A DNA stretch of 16,922 nt, taken from the NCBI GenBank assembly GCA_023411715.1, contig JAEYOM010000166.1:1-16922 (forward strand), written 5' to 3'. Shown here in pieces: positions 1-5,514 of this stretch (the first letter of the stretch is position 1; each line of letters starts with the position of its first letter). This DNA is from Bacillota bacterium. Its GTDB lineage: Bacteria; Bacillota; Clostridia; Acetivibrionales; DTU013. The notes under the pieces are model-generated. The model had not been told where the DNA came from. It made no database searches and saw nothing but the letters and a program-made list of their open reading frames with translations. Made by a program: the position numbers and the translations under genes.

Positions 1-72
1 ATTGGAAACTGCAAGTCTAATATTTCGTGCCGGCAAACACAAGCCATATAAAAATGTAAAGGACTGATCCAT
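1..72 (+). other. Leader of the SLH gene, possibly with an upstream gene tail
   Basis: One forward frame is open from base 2 to a TGA at 65-67 and would read LETASLIFRAGKHKPYKNVKD. This could be the last 21 residues of a gene that starts outside the window, but it is too short to assign. The ribosome site of the next gene (AAAGGA, about 58-63) lies inside it. A TATAAA at 47-52 is a possible -10, without a convincing -35. If the tail is real, the next gene follows within about 5 bp and could be co-transcribed. Confidence 0.3.
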
Positions 73-2220
73 ATGAAAAGGAAAATGGCATTATTATTGA
101 CAATAGTTTTCATATTTACGCTTGCTCTGCCCTTAAGCGGTTTTGCCGCTGTGGATAAGGAGCTCGAAAACGCGATAAAGATCGCCAAAACAAAATTTGC
201 AATACCGGACGACTATTCGTTCGAATCAAATATCAGTACAAGCGGTGAAAAGAAGATATACCGACTGAGTTGGAGCAGCAAGGACAAGATGAGCCCTGCC
301 AGCATCAATGCAACGATAGATGAAGACGGTATGGTGACTGATTACAGCAAGTACACGCGGGATGACTATAAACAGGCGAACAGGCTGCCCAAGCTCAGCA
401 AGCAGGATGCAATGGCAAAAGCGGGGCAATATATCGAAACCATAGCGCCCGGCCTTATGAAGCAGCTCAGGTATGAAGATTCCAGCCAGAACAGCATCAT
501 GGATTCCGACTATTATATGAGTTATTACAGGATCGTGAACGGTATCCCGTTTTATAACGACAGGGTCACAGTCAACATAAACCGCGATACGGGCGCGCTC
601 CGGAATTATTCGCGCCAGTGGACCGAAATAGCATCCTTTCCTTCGGCTGCGGGCGCCATATCGCTTAACGGTGCGCAGAAAGCCTATGCTGAGAATCTCG
701 GGCTTCGCCTGATATACAAATATGCCACGGTCGATAATGTCCTGAACACTTATCTTGCGTACGCTCCTATTTATGATAACAGCAGCTATGGTATCGATGC
801 ATTCACCGGAGAAAAACGACGTATGTCCTCCGATATTGTTTTTACATTCAACGATTCGATAACCATGGCCAGGCAAAAAGCCAACGTAGAAGCTGCGGCA
901 GGCGTACAACTGAGCCCTGAGGAGATCAAGGCGGTGGAAGATGCCTCCAAGCTGATATCGCAGGAGGATGCCGAGAGAATTGCACGCAGTTGCGAATTTC
1001 TCAAACTCACCGATAGCTTCAAGCTGCAGAGTTACTACTTCAACAGCAGCTGGCCGGACAGGACACAATATTCCTGGTCCCTGTATTTTACAAAGCCTGA
1101 CGACGACAAGAATGCGTATACTGATTATGTCAATGTAATGATAGATGCGAAGACCGGAGTCATTACCGGGTTCAACAGAGGAACCCCTGTAAATCCGGTA
1201 TCCAAGCCTGTCAATAATGTGACGAAGGCAAAGGCCGATACGGATGCATTCATAAACAAGTATTACCCGCAATATGTGAAGCAGATCGAATATGACAAAC
1301 TGACCTCCGAAAGTAATATACCGGGCTCGGACCAAAACACCAACTACAGTTTTGTTTATTATAGGATGGCAAACGGAATACCGTTCCCGGACAACGGAAT
1401 CAATATCAGCTATGACAATACGAACGGAATGATCAATGGCTTCAGTATAAACTGGTTCAATACCAGCTTCCCGAATAATAAGGTCATAGGTATCGATGCG
1501 GCTTCAGAAAAACTATTTGATAAGGTAGGTCTCGAACAGCAGTACAGGCTGGATTATACGGTCAGTAATGCCAAGATACTTCCGGCTGCTTCTCCCGAGA
1601 ACGCCAAAGCCGTGCTGGTCTATGTGCTTAAAAACAGCAAACCTCAGCTCATTTCTGCAACCGACGGAGCGCTGCTCAACGCCGACGGCTCCGAATATAA
1701 GGAACCGGTTAAAGTCAGCTATACGGATATAAAGGGCAATGCCGCTGAAAAACAGATCATGGTGCTTGCCGACAACGGTATATATCTTGAAGGCAGCCAG
1801 TTCAAGCCAAATGCCACTATCACGCAGCTGGACTTTCTGACACTGCTCTCGAAGACTCTGAGCTACTATGGACCGGTAATCACTCCGAAGAGTACGAGTC
1901 AGGATATCGATGAGCTGTATGTATTCCTTCAGCGCGAAGGTATTATCAAAGCCGGTGAAAAGGCTACCGCGGCCAATGTGACGAGGGAGGAAGCTGTAAA
2001 ATACCTTGTAAGGGCATTGAAGTTCGACAAGGTGGCGGATATCAAGGGTATATTCAATATCAGCTTCAAGGACAAGGCGAGCATCAGCCCGAATCTGACC
2101 GGATATGTCTCTATTGCCGCAGGCCTCGGCATTGTCGGCAAGAGCGGCAATTTCAACCCTAAGGCAAAGATAACCAGAGGTGAAAGCGCAATAATGATAT
2201 ACAATTACCTGCAGTCGTAA
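73..2220 (+). CDS. Exported YcdB/YcdC-domain protein with C-terminal SLH repeats
   Basis: A 715-residue secreted surface protein. Residues 1-26 form a signal peptide: basic MKRK, a long hydrophobic core, then SGFAA as the probable cleavage site. The middle (about 30-550) is made of repeated alpha/beta units like the YcdB/YcdC family (PepSY-related). Each ends in a strand with a 'D..TG.' turn, such as VNINRDTGALRNYSR and VNVMIDAKTGVITGFNRG. The last about 155 residues look like three S-layer homology repeats: two diverged ones at about 560-605 and 612-650, and a clearer one at about 660-715 with an FKDKASISPNLTGYVSIAAG core and ITRGES end. SLH domains normally hold proteins on pyruvylated secondary cell-wall polymer, so the protein is likely on the outer cell surface. 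Function of the YcdB part is not established; no protease zinc motif is seen. The start ATG has AAAGGA upstream. A strong terminator follows at 2266-2308, so it ends its transcription unit. Confidence 0.85.
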   Translation: MKRKMALLLTIVFIFTLALPLSGFAAVDKELENAIKIAKTKFAIPDDYSFESNISTSGEKKIYRLSWSSKDKMSPASINATIDEDGMVTDYSKYTRDDYKQANRLPKLSKQDAMAKAGQYIETIAPGLMKQLRYEDSSQNSIMDSDYYMSYYRIVNGIPFYNDRVTVNINRDTGALRNYSRQWTEIASFPSAAGAISLNGAQKAYAENLGLRLIYKYATVDNVLNTYLAYAPIYDNSSYGIDAFTGEKRRMSSDIVFTFNDSITMARQKANVEAAAGVQLSPEEIKAVEDASKLISQEDAERIARSCEFLKLTDSFKLQSYYFNSSWPDRTQYSWSLYFTKPDDDKNAYTDYVNVMIDAKTGVITGFNRGTPVNPVSKPVNNVTKAKADTDAFINKYYPQYVKQIEYDKLTSESNIPGSDQNTNYSFVYYRMANGIPFPDNGINISYDNTNGMINGFSINWFNTSFPNNKVIGIDAASEKLFDKVGLEQQYRLDYTVSNAKILPAASPENAKAVLVYVLKNSKPQLISATDGALLNADGSEYKEPVKVSYTDIKGNAAEKQIMVLADNGIYLEGSQFKPNATITQLDFLTLLSKTLSYYGPVITPKSTSQDIDELYVFLQREGIIKAGEKATAANVTREEAVKYLVRALKFDKVADIKGIFNISFKDKASISPNLTGYVSIAAGLGIVGKSGNFNPKAKITRGESAIMIYNYLQS

Positions 2221-2265
2221 AATAATAGGCGCCCTCCCCGTAAATCGGCTTAAATATCTTCTTTG

Positions 2266-2308
2266 ACAGGAAGCACGCTGCTCACACTTTAGCGTGCTTC
2301 CTGTTTTT
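2266..2308 (+). terminator. Rho-independent terminator after the SLH-protein gene
   Basis: A perfect 14-bp stem, ACAGGAAGCACGCT (2266-2279) against AGCGTGCTTCCTGT (2291-2304), with an 11-nt loop. A run of five T (2304-2308) follows on the plus strand. It lies 46 bp after the stop codon and separates this gene from the opposing yabG. Confidence 0.9.
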
Positions 2309-2404
2309 ATCTATGAACAAAGGGGAATTGCTGCGCATTGTAATAACGACAATTGATTTCATCAATTGCGGCTTAATGTAGCTTATATTCTGGCGCAATA
2401 AGCT

Positions 2405-3226
2405 TTACTGCTGCAATATGAAATGACCTTTCGACCTTATACCGCCGATCCCCTTGGTACCCGATTGTGTCAGTCTCGCTATCTGATCAGGCGAAACATA
2501 GTATCTGGAATCAGTCAGTGCCATACGGTCTCCCACTTTTGCCGGATCGAGCGCATGAATCAGGATCCTGCCCGGAGAGCTCGCAAAGTTCGCTCCGGCA
2601 TCCATTATCCCTTCGAAATAGGACTGGCACGCTCCTGAGAATACACACAGCTTGTCATAGCTTGGCTCGAATTTTCTGGCTTCCTGCGCTGTCTGGATGA
2701 AGTAGCGGGAATTGCGGTAACTATCCAGCGAATTCATTTTGACAGCATCCTTTTTTAAACCGTCATGCCCTGTCGCCACAAGGATATCAGCCTTTGTAGC
2801 TGTAAGCAGCGACCTTATGCGCCCCGGCTGATCGCTCTCCGGGATCACACGGCCAACTGCCCTTATTTTGGCATCTTCATAATATTTCATGCACATTTCC
2901 ATGAATTCGGAACTCGAATCAACATGCAGGATCGTGCCCGATCTTCCCCTCACCCTCCGGAATATGGACAACGGAGAAGAACTCCGTGACATGTGGTGCA
3001 TACCTTCTGTCGAAAGCCTGCTCTTTAGTTCCCTGTCTACCTCCTCGGGACTTTTCCATTCCAGGTCGCCCTCTTCGGAATCGGCCAGAATACGGTACAG
3101 CATCCCCTTCAATAAATAAGTTTTTTTACCGCTGTACCTGTTGCTTGTTATTTCTGATATTTTGAAATGGATATCGCCACCATAGGACTTTCTTGTAACC
3201 ACATCACCTATTTTTAAAGCTTCCAT
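2405..3226 (-). CDS. yabG: Sporulation-specific protease YabG
   Basis: A 273-residue protein resembling YabG (peptidase family U57) from the first residues (MEALKIGDVVTRKSYGGDI) onward. In Bacillus, YabG is made in the mother cell under sigma-K and trims coat proteins; in Clostridioides difficile it processes germination proteases. His154 (in ATGHDGLKKD) and Cys200 (in FSGACQSYFEG) sit in the most family-like blocks and are the candidate catalytic pair; this assignment is by analogy. Length is close to the roughly 290 residues of the family. The frame is open to a TTG at 3239-3241, but the ATG at 3224-3226 has the better ribosome site (AAGGG at 3234-3238, 7-nt spacing) and matches the usual N-terminus. 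That ribosome site lies in one arm of an inverted repeat (3232-3276). Monocistronic; no clear U-tract terminator follows, only weak hairpins at 2380-2404 and 2350-2368. Confidence 0.92.
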   Translation of the reverse strand: MEALKIGDVVTRKSYGGDIHFKISEITSNRYSGKKTYLLKGMLYRILADSEEGDLEWKSPEEVDRELKSRLSTEGMHHMSRSSSPLSIFRRVRGRSGTILHVDSSSEFMEMCMKYYEDAKIRAVGRVIPESDQPGRIRSLLTATKADILVATGHDGLKKDAVKMNSLDSYRNSRYFIQTAQEARKFEPSYDKLCVFSGACQSYFEGIMDAGANFASSPGRILIHALDPAKVGDRMALTDSRYYVSPDQIARLTQSGTKGIGGIRSKGHFILQQ

Positions 3227-3231
3227 ATGAC

Positions 3232-3276
3232 CACCCTTCAATTTACATAACTTAACATTACATAATATGAAGGGTG
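3232..3276 (-). promoter_or_regulatory. Inverted repeat that covers the yabG ribosome site
   Basis: CACCCTTCA (3232-3240) and TGAAGGGTG (3268-3276) are perfect 9-bp complements around a 27-bp AT-rich spacer. In the yabG transcript the 3' arm contains the AAGGGTGG ribosome site just before the ATG. A transcript beginning upstream of 3276 could fold so that translation is masked. The same dyad could instead be a protein-binding site. I see no certain promoter; CATATTATG on the minus strand within the spacer resembles a sigma-K -10 but lacks a clear -35. Confidence 0.4.
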
Positions 3277-3311
3277 ACGCAGGTTGGGAACAAAAGGTAT
3301 GTCAGCGACAT

Positions 3312-3344
3312 AAAAAAAGAACTCTGCCGGTATTGAGTTCTTTT
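3312..3344 (-). terminator. Likely terminator for the leftward kinase transcript
   Basis: AAAAGAACTC (3315-3324) pairs perfectly with GAGTTCTTTT (3335-3344) around a 10-nt loop. On the minus strand the hairpin is followed by a run of seven T (complement of A 3312-3318). It would end transcription coming from the kinase gene (stop at 3537) before yabG, leaving a 3' untranslated region of about 190 nt. On the plus strand it also ends in four T, so it may work both ways. Confidence 0.65.
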
Positions 3345-3368
3345 AGAAAGCTGTCAGGACTATCAGCC

Positions 3369-3431
3369 AAAAATCTGGTCAATCTGTCTATTCTGTCCGG
3401 ACTGTCCAACCTGTCCAATCTGGCCGGACTC
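3369..3431. repeat. Degenerate 9-bp tandem repeat, seven units
   Basis: Seven consecutive 9-mers end in CTG or near it: AAAAATCTG, GTCAATCTG, TCTATTCTG, TCCGGACTG, TCCAACCTG, TCCAATCTG, GCCGGACTC. Two weaker units (3351-3368) may precede them. The period is three codons: one forward frame reads LSN-like triplets (LSGLSNLSNLAGL) and one reverse frame reads GQx triplets (GQIGQVGQSGQ) ended by TGA. Neither frame has a supported start. Confidence 0.6.
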
Positions 3432-3536
3432 AGGAATATCGGCAAAGTGCCGCCTGTAATATCTTAAGCGCCGTCGATAGAATTATAAGGCAATCATGGC
3501 TTGAAAAAAAATTATTATATATGGTTCCGCGGTTCT

Positions 3537-4103
3537 TCAAGCATTCTCGTGCTTCCTTGCTTCCGCAATAATCTTTTCCGCTGTATCCTCGACGGAGAGC
3601 GCTGTAGTATCGAGTATCAGATCGTAATTTTTCGGGTCCGAGCAATCGACTCCGTACTTTGCTGTATAGCGGAGATTCTCGCTCTTTTTTCGCTCAAGCA
3701 GGCTGTGCCTGGCCGCATCGGGACTGAGGTATGTTTCTACGACGCCCCTCCGGTCTTTCATTATCCTTCGCGCAGCTTCGTCGAGCTCGACAGTCATGTA
3801 CACCTTGAACGTATCCGGAACAAAATGCCAGGCCATCCTAGAGTCTAGCGCCATATCCTCGTCGCGCCTGCCTATCAATGCAAGCTCCGTATCGATCTCC
3901 TCGTCGATCTTGGGGTGGGATTCCATGTATTTGTTAAATGCAAGCACATCCATACCGTACTTCCGGGCCAATGAACGCTGTATCTGCCCGATGGAATATA
4001 TATTCAGGCCGTACTTCTCCTTTAGGTAACGGCAAACGGCCGACTTACCGCTTCCCAGGTCACCTGTGATGGAGATCTTTATACGTTTGCCTGCTTCATT
4101 CAT
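3537..4103 (-). CDS. Cytidylate kinase-like P-loop kinase
   Basis: A 188-residue protein with a Walker A loop GDLGSGKS at residues 14-21. A nucleoside-monophosphate-kinase layout follows: YSIGQIQRSLARKYGMD, then an acidic segment (KIDEEIDTELALIG), DSRMAW, a basic lid region (MKDRRGVVET) and LDTTAL near the C-terminus. This matches the cytidylate kinase-like family, which resembles the short archaeal-type CMP kinases more than the 220-residue Cmk of most bacteria. The likely reaction is ATP-dependent phosphorylation of CMP or dCMP in the cytoplasm, but substrate is inferred from family only. The frame extends to a GTG at 4110-4112, which overlaps the ribosome site. The ATG at 4101-4103 is 8 nt from AAAGGAG (4112-4118) and is preferred. 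It is transcribed alone, divergent from the TM1266-like gene. A second, housekeeping cmk probably exists elsewhere. Confidence 0.8.
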   Translation of the reverse strand: MNEAGKRIKISITGDLGSGKSAVCRYLKEKYGLNIYSIGQIQRSLARKYGMDVLAFNKYMESHPKIDEEIDTELALIGRRDEDMALDSRMAWHFVPDTFKVYMTVELDEAARRIMKDRRGVVETYLSPDAARHSLLERKKSENLRYTAKYGVDCSDPKNYDLILDTTALSVEDTAEKIIAEARKHENA

Positions 4104-4149
4104 TTCACGCACTCCTTTATTGATTCAATACTCAAATTATCTTATAGAG

Positions 4150-4158
4150 ATTATAACA
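4150..4158 (-). promoter_or_regulatory. Candidate extended -10 promoter for the kinase gene
   Basis: On the minus strand TGT precedes a perfect TATAAT (complement of 4150-4155), an extended -10 element. No good -35 stands at 16-18 bp. Transcription would start near 4143, giving a leader of about 40 nt with the AAAGGAG site. Confidence 0.45.
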
Positions 4159-4214
4159 AATATGATACCTTCTTTACCACATTCAAATCAATATTTATCG
4201 TGCCTTATTATGTT

Positions 4215-4243
4215 TTGAAATTGTGGGCATAATCAGATATACA
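4215..4243 (+). promoter_or_regulatory. Candidate sigma-A promoter for the TM1266-like gene
   Basis: TTGAAA (4215-4220), a 17-bp spacer and TATACA (4238-4243). The start would fall near 4250, just before the AGGAG ribosome site at 4260-4264. Confidence 0.5.
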
Positions 4244-4272
4244 TGGAATTACTTCGAGCAGGAGATATAAAA

Positions 4273-4533
4273 ATGCATTGTTATAACATTATGTCGCTGA
4301 TATTGAACAACAGGATTCGGAATGCCGTTAAACTCCAGGATGTCCTGACTGAGTCCGGCTGCATGATAAAAATGAGGCTGGGCCTGCATGAAGCAGAGGA
4401 AGACTGTGAAAACGAGGGGCTTATCATACTGAAGCTTGCCGGTACGGATGAGGAAATAGCAGCACTGGAAACGAAACTCAACGGTGTCGAAGGAGTCAAG
4501 GCAAAAAATATGCAGATCTGTTCGGACTGGTAA
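4273..4533 (+). CDS. TM1266-like small ACT/ferredoxin-fold regulator
   Basis: An 86-residue protein starting MHCYNIMSLILNN. It follows the pattern of the TM1266 family, described as a putative regulator of the iron-only hydrogenase system: a first strand (YNIMSLIL), helix (AVKLQDVLTES), strand with MRLGLHEA, strand LIILKLAG, helix (DEEIAALETKLNGV) and final strand (VKAKNM), a beta-alpha-beta ACT-like fold. Known members bind small ligands or cofactors as dimers; the ligand here is not visible. No hydrogenase or HydE/F/G maturase gene is nearby, so the hydrogenase link is from family only. The frame runs back to an ATG at 4243, but that overlaps the -10 element. The ATG at 4273 has AGGAG with 8-nt spacing and fits the family start. 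A short hairpin terminator overlaps its end. Confidence 0.72.
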   Translation: MHCYNIMSLILNNRIRNAVKLQDVLTESGCMIKMRLGLHEAEEDCENEGLIILKLAGTDEEIAALETKLNGVEGVKAKNMQICSDW

Positions 4534-4556
4534 GAGAGGTATTTGCCCCTCTTTTT
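4533..4556 (+). terminator. Short terminator at the end of the TM1266-like gene
   Basis: AGAGG (4535-4539) pairs with CCTCT (4548-4552) across an 8-nt loop and can extend by a G-T and an A-T pair at its base. A run of T (4552-4556) follows. It begins directly at the TAA stop. The stem is short, so strength is uncertain. Confidence 0.6.
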
Positions 4557-4581
4557 CGCCGTATCTTAAAACTATTTCATC

Positions 4582-5013
4582 CTATGCACGCGTTATACAA
4601 TAGTGCTGGATCGCTTCATTGTAGTAGGCTGCAAGTCCCGGAGCAAATTTGTCGTAGTATGCCGTGAACCTCTCGTCGGCAATATACATGCTTCCAAGGC
4701 CCGAATACATTTCGAGTGAACAGGGGTAGAAATATTTGCTCATATGCGCCCGCATCTTGTCGCAGACTGCCATCATGCGGGGATCGTCGCAAGGGACGCC
4801 CGAGGTATGGCAAGCTATCATTTCCATCAGGTTCTCCTCACTTTCGGCGTTGATCCTTTCCCAATCCGCCTTCGAATACTTCGAGGTCCGCTCTTTGGAT
4901 ATCCTGTAAGCTTGCGAGCTGCCCCACCTTTGCTTGACTTCGTCCTCATACTGCTTTTGCTCTTCCATCATCTTGTCGTAATCGAATGCCTTGAACATCT
5001 CGTTTTTATTCAT
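4582..5013 (-). CDS. Probable separate TipAS product from an internal in-frame start
   Basis: Met114 of the MerR protein is preceded by AAGGAGGT (5020-5027) with a 6-nt spacer, a full-strength ribosome site, stronger than that of the gene's own start. Translation from here would give a 143-residue protein consisting only of the TipAS domain. In Streptomyces tipA, the short 144-residue TipAS is made from the same gene in the same way and acts as a drug sink. Here it is inferred from sequence alone. Confidence 0.6.
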   Translation of the reverse strand: MNKNEMFKAFDYDKMMEEQKQYEDEVKQRWGSSQAYRISKERTSKYSKADWERINAESEENLMEMIACHTSGVPCDDPRMMAVCDKMRAHMSKYFYPCSLEMYSGLGSMYIADERFTAYYDKFAPGLAAYYNEAIQHYCITRA

Positions 5014-5352
5014 CTTTTTACCTCCTTCCAGATTACACAAAGTCTCTTTTGCAAGTTCCGTGAGATTTAAATACCGCTCTGCGCGTTTTTCAAGAAAGCG
5101 GATCTGCATTTTTAGAACGTCCTTCCTGTCGAAGGCCGGGTCTTTTAGCAGTTGGCCGATTTTATCCAGCGTAAAGTCCAGTTCCCTGAAGAACAGTATC
5201 TGCTGCAGCCTCTCCATATCTTCGTCGGAATAGAGCCTATATCCCGCTTCGGTTCTGCCGGACGGGACGAGCAGGCCGATCCTGTCGTAATACCTCAGCG
5301 TCCTGAGTGTTACGCCGGCTGTCTGAGCGATTTTGTTTATCGTATATGACAT
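4582..5352 (-). CDS. MerR-family regulator with TipAS drug-binding domain (Mta/TipAL type)
   Basis: A 256-residue regulator of the TipAL/Mta class. Residues 1-70 are a MerR winged helix (YTINKIAQTAGVTLRTLRYY, then RLYSDEDMERLQQI). About 75-110 form the dimer coiled coil. About 114-256 are a TipAS domain (FKAFDYDKMMEEQKQYEDEV to YYNEAIQHYCITRA). The TipAS domain binds thiopeptides in Streptomyces TipA and other hydrophobic compounds in homologues; binding bends the DNA complex to activate a promoter with an over-long spacer. The full length is almost the same as Bacillus Mta. The start ATG has GAGGTGA upstream. Its own promoter has exactly the expected 19-bp spacer with a dyad (5370-5400), so autoregulation is likely. 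A strong second ribosome site inside the gene should also give the free TipAS domain. The GH3 gene is divergent; no drug exporter is adjacent, so other targets are probably elsewhere. Confidence 0.9.
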   Translation of the reverse strand: MSYTINKIAQTAGVTLRTLRYYDRIGLLVPSGRTEAGYRLYSDEDMERLQQILFFRELDFTLDKIGQLLKDPAFDRKDVLKMQIRFLEKRAERYLNLTELAKETLCNLEGGKKMNKNEMFKAFDYDKMMEEQKQYEDEVKQRWGSSQAYRISKERTSKYSKADWERINAESEENLMEMIACHTSGVPCDDPRMMAVCDKMRAHMSKYFYPCSLEMYSGLGSMYIADERFTAYYDKFAPGLAAYYNEAIQHYCITRA

Positions 5353-5369
5353 GTTCTCACCTCACAGTC

Positions 5370-5400
5370 ATCATAAACCATGACGTTACGTCAATGTCAA
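5370..5400 (-). promoter_or_regulatory. MerR-type promoter and operator of the TipAS regulator gene
   Basis: On the minus strand TTGACA (5395-5400), a 19-bp spacer and TATGAT (5370-5375): the over-long spacer typical of MerR-activated promoters. Within the spacer lies a perfect dyad, TGACGT-T-ACGTCA on the plus strand (5381-5393), the expected dimer site. The start would be near 5363, giving a leader of roughly 10 nt. Confidence 0.8.
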
Positions 5401-5420
5401 GCAAATATTATCAGAAACTT

Positions 5421-5450
5421 TTGGGAACTCCGTCAGTAATATGCTACAAT
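5421..5450 (+). promoter_or_regulatory. Candidate sigma-A promoter of the GH3 gene
   Basis: TTGGGA (5421-5426), an 18-bp spacer and TACAAT (5445-5450), the -10 extended by TGC (5442-5444). Transcription would begin near 5457, upstream of the dyad at 5475-5491. Confidence 0.55.
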
Positions 5451-5474
5451 ATTCAAAGAACGTATGACGTACTC

Positions 5475-5491
5475 TAATATTAAGAATATTA
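5475..5491. promoter_or_regulatory. Possible operator dyad in the GH3 leader
   Basis: TAATATT-AAG-AATATTA is a perfect 7+3+7 inverted repeat between the candidate promoter and the ribosome site of the GH3 gene. Its position just downstream of the start site fits a repressor roadblock. No regulator for it can be named. AT-rich dyads can arise by chance. Confidence 0.4.
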
Positions 5492-5514
5492 AAGAGTAAA
5501 ACGAGGTGGTTTAC

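Larger units (their letters stand above)
3227..3536. other. 310-bp intergenic region between yabG and the kinase gene
   Basis: Contains, in order: the yabG leader dyad (3232-3276), a minus-strand terminator (3312-3344), a degenerate 9-bp tandem repeat (3369-3431) and an AT-rich tract (3501-3523) just beyond the kinase stop. A plus-strand reading frame of 66 codons (3267-3467) covers the repeat but has no ribosome site. The minus strand has no start-bearing frame here. I see no supported gene. Confidence 0.5.

Noticed and set aside
226..1335. A 369-codon open frame on the minus strand inside the SLH-protein gene
   Set aside because: It lies wholly opposite a well-supported gene, has no recognisable domain or ribosome site, and its Ile/Arg/Tyr-rich composition is what antisense reading gives.
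2350..2404. Two small hairpins after yabG (CAATTGAT/ATCAATTG and AGCTTAT/ATAAGCT) as a terminator
   Set aside because: Neither is followed by a T run on the minus strand; left as weak structures.
3369..3431. The 9-bp repeats as a CRISPR array or iterons of an origin
   Set aside because: Units are too short and contiguous for CRISPR, and no replication initiator gene or AT-rich unwinding element is associated.
3267..3467. A 66-codon leucine-rich frame between yabG and the kinase gene
   Set aside because: Start lies in the yabG dyad without a ribosome site, it crosses a terminator, and its Leu triplets come from the 9-bp repeat.
5381..5393. The TGACGT-T-ACGTCA dyad as the operator of the GH3 gene
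   Set aside because: It sits exactly inside the 19-bp spacer of the divergent MerR promoter and lies upstream of the GH3 promoter elements, so it is better explained as the MerR autoregulatory site.
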